Shown one piece after another: positions 24,665 to 34,989 of a stretch of DNA of 64,000 bases (position 1 is its first letter; the number at the start of each line of letters is the position of its first letter). The notes beneath the pieces are model-generated. The model was not told the origin of the DNA. It worked only from the letters and a program-made list of their open reading frames with translations, and ran no database searches. A program made the translations under genes and the position numbers. Origin of the DNA: Paulownia fortunei (Eukaryota > Streptophyta > Magnoliopsida > Lamiales > Paulowniaceae); NCBI GenBank assembly GCA_019321725.1, contig CM033120.1, positions 8,375,694 to 8,439,693 on the forward strand, read 5' to 3'.

Positions 24665-25934
24665 ACCAATGCTACAACTTTAATGTTGCAAACCCAAGTG
24701 CAGGTTGTAGTAAGTAATAATTTTTTTGTGAGTTCGAGGTCGATCCACAGGGAAGTTGTTTGAAGAATTCAAGTTTATATTTCTAAAAAGATGGAGTTTA
24801 TGTGAATCAAAATATATGAACAATTAATGTATGATGTAACTAAAGAAAAACCAAAGTAATAAAAGTACTGAGGATTAGGGATCCACTCTTGAGTTTTGGA
24901 TAGAGAAATGGTTATTTATTCTTTTTACCTCTATTAATTGCCACAATTGGAATCCATACATAATGAAGGTTCCAATGGGAAGATATTATCAAGTAACTCA
25001 TGCAATAAGGTAATCATGATATTGTCTTACTATTGCAAATTATCTCTTAACGCCAACACTTATTTATGGGATCAAGCATTTATGTACTCCTTCGTCAACA
25101 ACAAATCAAGGTTTCACATTAGCAGTCGGTGGGGTAAAACCGTACAATAAGCTAAATGAACCCAAGTATTTGTTATGCCATTGGAGATACATAAATCAAA
25201 AATCACCACAAAACAAGTAGGGTTTAGATCAAAAATAAAAATAATAATACAACATACTTAACACAATTTCTACCCTTATAACCATTTCTCTTCCTCCATC
25301 AAGAGATTCACCCTTTTTCCTCAGCAAAATGAAATTTAGAAAGACATAATAAAAGTAACAAAGACTAAAAATATAATAGAAACTAGAGAATGCATTTCTA
25401 TTACTACTAGAAAACTTACAATACTAGAAAACATACAAACTAGATAACTTAGCCTAAAGAAACCCTTTTCCCCCTCCCCTTACAAGCTTAATACATGGCC
25501 TATTTATAGTACTTGGAGTAAGCTAGAGGCCAAACAAATAATATAGGGGTTAATCAAGTGGTATGCTAGTTTCCAAGAGTTGGTAAGTTGTTACACAAAT
25601 TTCTCGCCCACTAGGCTGAACTTTGATCCGAATTTTGGTGATCCATTTTGTGCAACTACTTGAACGAATTTTCTGCTATCATCAAGACTGAATTGGGCTG
25701 AGCTTTCAACATAAAAGTTGTACCTCCAGTTTCAAATGAAATAAGCTTTAGGTCCATAGGGCTTTTGATCATGAAGTTATGCTCAAATTACAAAACCTGC
25801 ACAAGTCTGGAAACATGCTTCCATTTATTCCCTAACACAAAATATTAATAAAACACGAATATTAACAAGAATAAAACAAGAAAAGTATAAAAATTTGATA
25901 CAAAAATATGTCAAAATGTGCACTTATCAACCAA
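24665..25934 (-). repeat. Solo LTR of the Athila-like family, reverse strand
   Basis: The sequence 24670-25929 is the reverse complement of the LTR at 2565-4158, flanked by a perfect ACCAA duplication. It is 1260 bp rather than about 1600 because about 335 bp, equivalent to roughly 2900-3236 of element 1, are missing at about 25611. The junction shows a short shared 'agt'. It lies inside the copia leader, so it inserted after the copia element. Confidence 0.93.
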
Positions 25935-26599
25935 CCTAATTTAAATTATGATGAGGTCTTGGATAAAATTAAACCCCACTTAATTTATTAAAATTAAGTA
26001 AAAGAATTTTTTGAAAATTTGATTTCAAACAAAACTGGACAAGTTAGGTAGGACCTATCGTTCCATACCTACCATCAAAGATAGAGGCATGACGACCGCT
26101 ACCGCACTTGATCATTGACCATAAGTCGTGGGGTGGTCTTGTGTTGGAAAGTTATGATCTCTACCAAGCATTGAGATGCTCGTGGGATGGAATCATCATT
26201 ATATTGGCCATGAGTCGTGGGACATCTTGATGCTCTATCTACACGAATGTTTGATGGGTATTGTTTGACACTTAGTACCATATGGGCTCATAAGATTGGG
26301 GTATATGAGAAGAGGTGAGGTAAAACAAACTTGAGGGTTGTATAGTGATACAATCGTCAAAGAGTTGACTACCGATAAAAATATTTTATGGGCTCATAAA
26401 ATTGAGGTGTGAAATATTTCCATTGGACCTCAAGCTCACTAGGAAATTTGATTTCCCGAAATTCCATTAGGGGTGATAGAATTCGAAAAAAAATAGTGGG
26501 AGACATTTAGTATTAAAGACCTTATATTAAATAAATATGTTTTTCCCATAGTTTACTCATTTTCTGCTTCGTGCATATTTTGCAGATTATACTACTAAA
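25935..26599 (+). other. Copia leader before gag
   Basis: The stretch is non-coding. It holds three related blocks around 'ccataagtcgtgggg', 'ccatgagtcgtggga' and 'atgggctcataagattg'/'atgggctcataaaattg', a local repeat structure typical of copia leaders. I see nothing else in it. Confidence 0.6.
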
Positions 26600-28141
26600 A
26601 TGACAAAGAATCCACTTGCAACAATCCTTGAACAAAATAAATTAACTGGACCTAATTTTGTCGATTGGCTAAGAAACCTGAAGATAGTTCTTCAGTCAGA
26701 GAAGAGGGCATATGTCCTCGACACTGTACCTCCTTCGGTACCACTGGAGGATATTACTTCAGAGGATTATGCAGATTATTTATGTCATGTTGATGACAAT
26801 CTGCAAGCTCGATGCTACATGCTGGCATCGATGTCAAATGAGCTGCAGAGGCAGAATGAGGATCAAGATACTCCTTATGGGATCCTCATTCACCTACAAG
26901 AGTTGTATGGTGAAAGAACTCAACAGACGAGACATCAGATCTCAAAAGAGCTTTTCAGATGTCGTATGACTGAGGGCTTTTCAGTCCATGATCATGGATT
27001 GAAGATGATAGCCCTTATTAAAAGGCTAGCGTCCCTTGGAGTCGTTATGGAGAACGAACTCTATACGGACCTTCTGCTGCAGTCTCTGCCTCCATTATTT
27101 GACACCTTTGTTGTCAACTTTAACATGCACAACATGGAGACTAGTCTCACTGAGCTTGTGAACATGTTAAAGACGGCTGAGTCCACCATGAAAAAGAACA
27201 AGCCGGTTCTGCTTGTTGGATCTTCTTCTGGATCAAAGGCTAAAAAACCCAAGAAAGGAAAGAAGAAAGGAAAGGGTTCCTCTAAACCCAACAAGCTGAA
27301 AGCTAAGGGCGGTGTCAAAAAGGTTTCTTCTCAAGCCAATGACAAGTGCCATTACTACGGCAAACCAGGGCACAAGGAGTATCTTGCAAGCCTGAAGAAT
27401 TCAGGTATATATTTTGTTGAAGTTAACTTGTTGGTTAATAATACTTCTTGGGTATTAGATACCAGTTGTGGCTCACATATTTGCAATGATTTGCAGATAA
27501 TGGTAAGAAGTAGGAAGCTGGATGGAGGAGAGACGGTCCTTAGGACGGGAAATAGAGCAAGAGTTGCTATATTAGCTATAGGGACCGTTAATTTGGCTTT
27601 AGAGAATGGTTATGTAATAGTTTTAAATAATTATCTTTTTGTTCCGGATATTATTAAAAACATTATCTCTATTCCAGTTTTGGATAGAGAAGATTTTAGA
27701 TTTACCATTGAGAATGGAAATTGTTCCATTTTCAAACGTTCTGATTTTATATATTCTGATTCTTTAACTAATTGTTTATATACTATTACTCCCCATAACC
27801 CTATTTTCAAAATTCAACAAAATAAAAAAAAATTAGATAATCATAGTTCAATGAGCCTGTGGCACGCAAGATTAGGACATATTTCTGAGAAAATGATTAA
27901 CAAATTGGCACAATTGCTTGATCTAACGAGAGAGCAAGAACTACCAACTTGTGAATCATGCCTCAAAGAAAAGATGACCAAATCTCTATTTATTGGACAA
28001 GTGGAGCGAGCCAAGCATCTATTGGATTTGATCCATACAAATGTATGTGGGCTACTAAATGTTAGTGCCCGTGGGAACTATAACTACTTTTTAACCTTTA
28101 CCGATGACTTCTTTAGGTATGGTTATGTGTACCTTTTTTAA
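26600..28141 (+). pseudogene. Copia gag, protease and integrase N-terminus
   Basis: An open frame of 513 codons begins MTKNPLATILEQNKLTGPN, a copia Gag start. The zinc knuckle at residue 250 (CHYYGKPGHKEYL) has lost two of its zinc ligands: the second Cys is Tyr and the last Cys is deleted. The protease motif is DTSCGSH at residue 287 (usually DTG or DSG). A GAG-pre-integrase domain follows (SLWHARLGH, then C-x2-C near residue 455). The first integrase Asp is Asn (HTNVCG, residue 481). A TAA ends the frame at 28139 and the rest of integrase is gone. Length and order fit a truncated copia polyprotein. Confidence 0.88.
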
Positions 28142-28184
28142 GGTACAAGTCTGAAGTATTTGAAATGTTCAAAGAATTCAGAAC

Positions 28185-28323
28185 TGAAGTAGAGAAATGA
28201 GTCTATTGGATACTATTTCTATGATAGACTCTTTTCTCTATTTCTATGAAGTAGAGAAATGAGTCTATTGGTACAAGTTTGTGGGGTATCCAAAGGAGTC
28301 TATTGGATACTATTTCTATGATG
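28185..28323 (+). other. Patchwork insertion scar replacing the integrase core
   Basis: A 25-base block at 28185-28209 repeats at 28247-28271. A 27-base block starting gagtctattgg at 28199-28225 repeats at 28296-28322. The segment 28226-28246 includes a reverse-complement-like tagactcttttctctattt. The left flank is integrase sequence (SEVFEMFKEFRTEVEK) and the right flank is the sequence after the core (GYPKESIGYYFY). A copied-template repair during a deletion explains this best. Confidence 0.85.
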
Positions 28324-30161
28324 CCATGGAACAAAGGGTGTTTGTTTCGAGGAATGCTACCTTCCTTGAAGAAGAATTTCTTTTAGATAGAAGTGACAAT
28401 GTCGTAGAACTTGAAGAGGTTCAAGAACCACAGAACACCCCAACTAATGCAGTAAATAGTACACCAGCTAATGCTGGACCCTTTAAAGCACAATCTCTTC
28501 GAAGATCCGAAAGGGTCTCAAGGGTACCTAAAAGGTACAACTTCTTGTTAGAGAACAAAGAATAGGGACTCCCCTTGGATAATGATCCAAGAAGCTATGG
28601 AGAGGCGATGTCTGACATCGACTCGAAGAAATGACAAGAAGCTATGCAGTCCGAAATGGACTCTATGTACTCTAACAAGGTATGGACTTTGGTGGACCCA
28701 CCACAGGGAATTGTTCCCATTGGCTGCAAATGGGTCTACAAGCGAAAGCTTTGAGTAGATGGAGAGGTAGCGACCTATAAGGTATGATTGGTAGCAAAAG
28801 GTTATACTCAGAAGCAAGGAATTGATTATGAGGAAACTTTTTCACCAATAGTGATGCTTAAATCCATACGGATATTGTTAGCCATATCTGCATATTATGA
28901 CTATGAGATATGGTAAATAGATGTGAAGACAGCTTTACTTAATGGAAACATTAAGGAAGAGATCTATATGAAGCAACCAGAAGGCTTCATATCCAGCGGG
29001 AGCAAGCAAAAGGTTTGCAAGCCCCAGAGATCCATTTATGGACTCAAACAAGCTTCGAGGAGTTGGAAGATCCGGTTTGATGAAACGATCAAAACATTTG
29101 ACTTTCATTAGTACCCGGATGAACTATGTGTCTACAAGAAGATCAGTGGGAGTGCAGTTACATTTGTTGTGCTCTATGTTGATGACATCCTACTCATTGG
29201 GAATGATGTAGGGATGTTGCAGTCAACGAGGGCTTGGTTATCTAATCAGTTTTCCATGAAGGACTTGGGAGATGCATCTTTTATCCTAGGGATAAAGATC
29301 TATAGAGATAGATCCAGAAGGATGATCGGACTATCCCAATCCATCTACATAGGCAAAGTACTAAAAAGGTTTAGCATGGAGGAATCCAAGAGAGGATTCC
29401 TGCCTATGAGTCATGGGGTTTCACTCTCTAAAGTTATGTCTCCTAAGACACCTGAAGAGAGAGAAAGAATGGCTTGCATACCTTATGCTTCTGCAATAGG
29501 GAGCATAATGTATGCAATGTTATGTACAAGGCCTGATATAGCACATGCTCTGAGTGTCACAAGCAGATATCAATCCAATCCAGGAGAAGAACATTGGAAA
29601 GCCGTTAAGATGATCCTCAAGTACTTGAGAAGGACTAAGGATATCTTTCTGATATACGGCAATGGAGAACTAAAACTGGAGGGATATACAGACTCTAGTT
29701 TTTAGTCCGATATAGATAACTCAAAGTCCATGTTCAGATACATATTCACCTTGAATGGTGGTGCGGTCAGTTGGAAGAGTTCCAAGCAAGAGACGACTGT
29801 AGACTCTACCACCAAAGCTGAATATATTGCTACATCAGATGCAGCAAAAGAAGCTGTTTGGGTTAGAAATTTCATCCAAGGATTAGGTGTAATTTCATCC
29901 ATTGTTGATCCAGTTATGATTTACTGTGATAATAATGGAGCTATTGCGCAAGCAAAAGAGCCAAGATCTCATCAAAGATCCAAGCACATAATGAGACGAT
30001 ATCACTTGATCAGAGAGATCATTAGTAGAGGCGACGTCATTATCGATCGAGTTGTCTCAATAGAAAATGTAGCAGACCCACTTATTAAGCCCTTAGCACA
30101 GAAGATATTCGACGGACATCTTGAGAAGATGGGCCTTAGATACATGGGCAATTGGAGCTAG
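28281..30161 (+). pseudogene. Copia reverse transcriptase and RNase H
   Basis: After the scar the frame encodes the end of integrase and the spacer (GYPKESIGYYFY, then EVQEPQN). RT follows from about 28560, with WTLVDPP, then CKWVYKRK, GYTQKQGIDYEETFSP, and the catalytic YVDD at 29175-29186. RNase H lies at about 29690-30090, with the QETTVDSTTKAEYIA segment. At least eight stops interrupt (for example at about 28563, 28755, 28917 and 29109), largely from Q or W codons. It ends at 30161 just before the purine tract. Confidence 0.9.
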
Positions 30162-30164
30162 GGC

Positions 30165-30174
30165 AAGTGGGAGA
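30165..30174 (+). other. Copia polypurine tract
   Basis: The sequence aagtgggaga sits one base before the 3' LTR start TGTTAG, the usual copia arrangement. Confidence 0.8.
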
Positions 30175-30175
30175 T

Positions 30176-31277
30176 TGTTAGAGTAGGATGCCCAACACCC
30201 CAATTAGATTGGGTGTATTATACTCTTTTGCTTTTGTAAAGACAATCTTATTGGAAATCATATTAATAAAAAAACATTTTTTTATCTTATATCTTGCATT
30301 TTATTTTTATTTCTGCACATTAGATAAAGTCCTTAGACCAAATTTAGCTACGGGGCATGGTCACGCATATGATGGCGATCATGGAACATGCCTCTAAGGC
30401 TTTGGTTTTAAATAACTTCTGAGTCGAGAGCTTTTTGAGATGGGACATCAAATAGCTCATTAAGACTCGTACATATAATACATATAATACATACTCGTAC
30501 ATATTTAATATAATTATAGTATATATATATATATATATATGATATATATCTATTTTGATATTATTTGAAGAGTTCAAATTAATATCAATAATGTATGTAG
30601 ACAATTTTGATGATTAATGTAGTTTCAAATTAGTCCACATACAATAGGAGAGAGAAAAGAGAAGAGTTTTTGGAAGATTTGGAATCCTTCCAAGATAAGG
30701 TTTTGAAGTAGTTCAAAATTGAAAAACTTTCAAAAAGTTGGAAAATGATTAAAATTTTCAGCCCTATATATATGAGGGATGAAAATTACATAATTAATTC
30801 AAAAAATTTGAGCAAAAATATTTTGTTTAAAGTCTTCTATTTTTACTCTCCAAGAAAAGAAAATAAAGAAAAAGAAAATCAGTTTCTTGTTATTCTCTTC
30901 ATATTATTGTTTCAAGAACTTAAAGAATCAATCTTTATTGTTCTTAAAAATATACTCTTGTTTTATATTAGTAAACAATTAAAAGGATACTAGTGAATCA
31001 TTTTGATTGGTGTTGCTTTTCGTATCGTGGACCTGATAGAGGGGAGACACTTGGATCCCTGCGAGTTCTGATAGTCCAGGATAAGCAATTGATTGATTCA
31101 TTCCCTACAACAACTGGAGTGCACAAAAGGTATAATCCGATTTTATATTTATTTATATATTCACTTGAATAAGCGCGATCGTTAAAATCGCTTTCGAATT
31201 AAATGGGTTAAATTTATGTTTGATAAAAAATTTAATTTTTCGATGCGTATACCCTTGCGATTATAGCGAACCCAACA
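30176..31277 (+). repeat. 3' LTR of the copia element, shortened
   Basis: This 1102-bp LTR starts TGTTAGAGTAGG and ends CCCAACA. Relative to the 5' LTR it lacks about 1.1 kb, equivalent to roughly 21815-22950. The junction lies near 30500, where two short catataata-type repeats occur. A TATA-like tatatatatgaggg is retained at about 30765. Confidence 0.92.
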
Positions 31278-31282
31278 AGACT

Positions 31283-31885
31283 TTGTTCATCTACTTAGCC
31301 ATATTCACTATGTCAGTCGGACTTTTCAAAGGGCAAAACTTGGATACTCAAGCATTGAGAAGCTGGCCCTAGCACTTATAGTGATGCAAGGAGACGAGGG
31401 ATATACTTCCATTCCCATGCCATAGTGGTGTAGACAAATCACTCATCAAACAAGTCTTGTCCAATTTGGAGACCTTGGGGAGAATGGTGAAATGGACAAT
31501 TGAGTTAAGAAAAACATGGAGTGGAATTTCGCTTAAGACCACAATAAATGCTCAAGTGCTTGCAAATTTCCTCGTGGAGATGATATCAGATGAAGCAAAC
31601 AACTCTATTCCAACTTGGTTAATGTGTGTTCATGGATCCTCCACTTATTTTGGAAGTGGAGCTAGAGTATTTATAGAGAGCCCTTAAGGGGGATAAGTTT
31701 GAATTCCCAACTTCAAACAACAAACAAAATGTGAAGCACTCTTGGCGTGAGGCAAGTTAGCGCTAGCAGCAGGCACAAGCAAGATCATGATATACAACGA
31801 CTCTCAACTAAGAGTCAACCAGGTGGCAGGAAGCTACGAAGCAAGGGGAGAGAAACTAGTGAAGGAAGTTACGGCCATTATTTAG
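31283..31885 (+). pseudogene. Tat-like RNase H and second RNase H (aRH)
   Basis: Similarity resumes directly after the copia target site. It runs through a YSSIEKLALALIV segment (about 31340-31380) and a RMVKWTIELRKTWS segment (about 31482-31524) to NAQVLANFLVEM. A WLMCVHGSSTYFGSGA block (about 31618-31665) and a DSQLRVNQVAGSYEA block (about 31800-31844) mark the second RNase H characteristic of Tat. Several stops occur. The sequence ends near 31885 without integrase, so the element is truncated there. Confidence 0.78.
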
Positions 31886-32321
31886 TATATAATTTAATTC
31901 ATTGAGTGGGAGTATAATAAAAATAAGAAATAATAGTGGGTTATACTATACAAATAACTAATATGATACTTTTAAAGAATTGGATGTTAAACCCAGCATA
32001 TACATATAAATAAATATAAAGAAAAAATTATTGATGCAGATTCGATTTTTATTACAGAGCTCTTTTGCAATATTATGAAATAGTGTGACGAGAGAGGGTG
32101 TCAAAGTTACTCAAGTTAAAAGAGTGATCAAAGTTACTTAAATTAATACTCCTCAATCCATTATAATTACATCATTAAAAGAGTGATCAAAGTTACCTAA
32201 ATTAATACTCTCAATCCACTATAACTACATCATAATTATAACCCTAATGTATAACCTACAATCTCACTTCCATTAGAACAAACCAATTCCATTCGCATAG
32301 AAGTATTGAGAAGTAATTCTT
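31886..32321. repeat. Intergenic DNA with a 59-bp tandem duplication
   Basis: Two units starting ttaaaagagtgatcaaag lie at 32116-32174 and 32175-32233 with few differences. An extra partial unit (gtcaaagttactcaagtt) precedes them. I see no coding features. Confidence 0.75.
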
Positions 32322-34637
32322 ATAACACCACCATATTTGAATTTGTTCACTTAGTGATTATAATGTGCATGCTTAAATTGTAAAGAAATGTACTCATTAG
32401 TCGGCAATTTAGGAAGAACCAAATGGACTTTTGGGGCCTATTAAATTCAAAGGAACATGCATCTGATGTGTTGATATTGTGGAATAATTAATTCAATAAA
32501 AGGTTGAATGAATACCACTTGGGAAATTGGTAGAACCATGGTTGATTGAAATTTGTTATAATTTGAAAGCCACTTACGAAATTTGCAAGGACTGTGTGGG
32601 TGCTTGAAGTTTCTTTTACATCTATTATATTTTTATATGGATTGTTTGGATGGTGAATGACACAAGTTGAGTTGAACATTGATTTGGGATTTACTAATTA
32701 AACATGCCCATTAACCATAGTTTTATACTTAATAGTTTAGTGGGGTCATAGGAGGAATCGATTTATTCATAATAAATTAAATGGAGTAATTAGAATAGTT
32801 CTAATTTGTTGATAATAGATGATATTATATGTTATTTTTTATCAAGTATTCATTGAATTGTCTATTCGCTTAATTCAATATATTAACTGGTAAATTGGAG
32901 AAAATATATATCAGTAGATATTGCATATTTTACTTCATAGGCTTCAATTTTTAAGTAATGGTTTTTAGAAGACAAAACTATCCCACCTATTGAGTCTAAG
33001 ATTTTTATTTGTGTAATATTTGTTAAGGAGATTTTTAATGACTCTTTAGTTTAGTGTTCCTCTCAAATTTTAGATGTAAAATAACCTCTAATATTACCCA
33101 ACATCAAGCGTCATTCCCAAGTTGGCTAATTGAAAGTACAAAATCTCATATTAAAACCTTAAACACCAAGCTATCTAGGTAACAATCAAACTTTCACAAA
33201 CTAGAACCCAATATAGTCCCTCCAATACCTTAATTTCTCATCTTAGATATATACAAATATCATGTAATTGAAGTATTATCACTCTAATAGCATGTACCTA
33301 ATTGTTAGAACTCAATAGCAACATGTTTAAGTTGAAACATGCTAAGTTATCAAACAGGACAAATTCAGATTTTCATATTTTCATATTGTCCAATTTAGTT
33401 TCATGCTAATTTTGACATCCTTAAGCATATCCAATCACAATCCACTTATCACAGCACAAAAACTGTAAGTTTAATCATGACAATTTTGAGTATCTCTTCA
33501 AATATCAAACCATATTTTAGTTTCTCACCTCTCCAAACTTACCTACATCCCCTAAACTCATATATAAACACATATATGGTGAAATATATAAGTTTTAATC
33601 AAGTTATTATACATATATATAGCTTTAAAGACAAAAATAAGCAAGTATACAGTTTCTGTCCCTAATGATTTTTATTGTAATTTTGCAACTAAAAATTATT
33701 TTTTTGTAAATTATAAAACCATAAATAACATCCTAATATAATTATAAACAATAATAGAAGCTTTATAAATTATAAACCCTCAATTAATTCCAAAACTTAA
33801 ATCAAAAGCATGAGTTAAGCTCATCTATGCACAAATTTAAACTTCTACTTGCTCCTCCTTACTTCTCTTTACTTCTTTATAAAATTTAATATGAAGGTTT
33901 GGAAGGTAAAATAGCTCAGAAAATTATTTTTAGTCGTGGTTCAAGGATAGAAATGAAGAAAAGATGAGGTGGTGGCTTGAGGTGGCAAATCTTGAGGTGA
34001 CAAAACTTGAGGTGTCAAGTAGTAGTTCAAATATGATATTACACACAACTTATACAGTTTTAATCTAATGTTTCTCATTATTGATTTATCTATTTACAAC
34101 CTATTTTAATTTCTGTATGATCGGATAATAAGTTCTAATTTCTTAACTGTTCATTCAATCTCTAAATCGATTAGCATCTTATTCTTAAATGATTGTCTTA
34201 TTTGCATTTCTAAAATTATATACATATATATAGATCTTGTAATTTGACATTTAAATCACATTATATCATGTCCAATATCCTAAGTATGTTAATCTACAAA
34301 TATATACTTTTGAAATAACTTGATCAATTCAAATTAAACTATATAAACTTACTAGTGACACATTTAACACTTCTAAAAATTATAACATGTAACCTAGTAA
34401 TATTCATCATATTGATACCTAATTTTCTTCTTATCCCAATGTAGAATTGACCATTTAGGTTAGGGGATTCGATAATCAATGTCGTGCGAGAGCTTCAAAA
34501 TTAAGTTTAATAATTAAGAACGTCGTATAAAATAAAATAAATTATACGATGTCAATATAAATGCAAATAGCACGCAATTAACATATAATGCATGAATCAT
34601 ATTTGGTTCGGTGAGTAGTGAGAGGCTCGGATGTCAC
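32322..34637 (-). repeat. Diverged gypsy-type LTR, minus-strand copy
   Basis: The reverse complement starts TGTGACATCCGAGCC at 34637 and runs in parallel with 740-2564 of the plus strand. Matching blocks include 'ggttataattttgaaagtgttaa' (about 850) with its counterpart near 34370, and 'gtttatatatgagtt' (about 1730) with its counterpart near 33560. The left end at about 32322 (tataacaccacc) is tentative. Confidence 0.5.
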
Positions 34638-34989
34638 ACAATCCTTGTGTTGTTGTGATTAAATTTCCCTTACTTATTTGCAATAATTGAAAAAAAAAAA
34701 GAAAATGTTTGCTTTTATTTTGGGTATTTTAGGAGAAAGAATTTGGGAATGAAAACAATGTTTGGTTTTATTTTACGATAACTATATTTTACAGTAAATA
34801 TCTGGTCTTGTAAATTTTTATTTGATTAGCGATTTCACACCAATATTTTTTAATGTTATATGTTATATTTTTAATGATAAAGGAATATGATATATATTTA
34901 TAGTAATATAGTAGTTGAGTAATGTATAATGTTAATGTTGATGTATACGTATTTCCCATGGTCATTGTCAATGCTGATTCTTTTCTTAA
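34638..34989. other. AT-rich intergenic DNA
   Basis: The stretch has no coding similarity and no clear element end. It contains only short A/T runs. Confidence 0.5.

Larger units (their letters stand above)
21495..31282 (+). mobile_element. Long-LTR Ty1/copia element inserted in the Tat-like element
   Basis: The element (21500-31277) is flanked by a perfect AGACT duplication (21495-21499 and 31278-31282). Its ends are TGTTAG and CCCAACA. It has a tRNA-Met type primer site, gag, protease, integrase N-terminus, RT, RNase H in copia order, and a purine tract before the 3' LTR. The 3' LTR lacks about 1.1 kb present in the 5' LTR. The integrase core has been deleted and replaced by a patchwork scar near 28.2 kb. 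An Athila-like solo LTR sits in its leader. Over about 340 bp compared by eye the LTR ends differ at about 13 sites (about 4%). Confidence 0.93.
15793..31885 (+). mobile_element. Tat-like Ty3/gypsy element, decayed and interrupted twice
   Basis: LTR remnant, primer site, gag, protease, RT, RNase H and a second RNase H appear in order at 15793-17213, 19345-21494 and 31283-31885. The two gaps are exact insertions with target duplications, and the gag and RNase H frames rejoin when they are ignored. The second, plant-type (archaeal-like) RNase H after the first is the mark of the Tat lineage. Integrase and the 3' LTR are missing beyond 31885. Many stops and frameshifts show great age. Confidence 0.85.
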
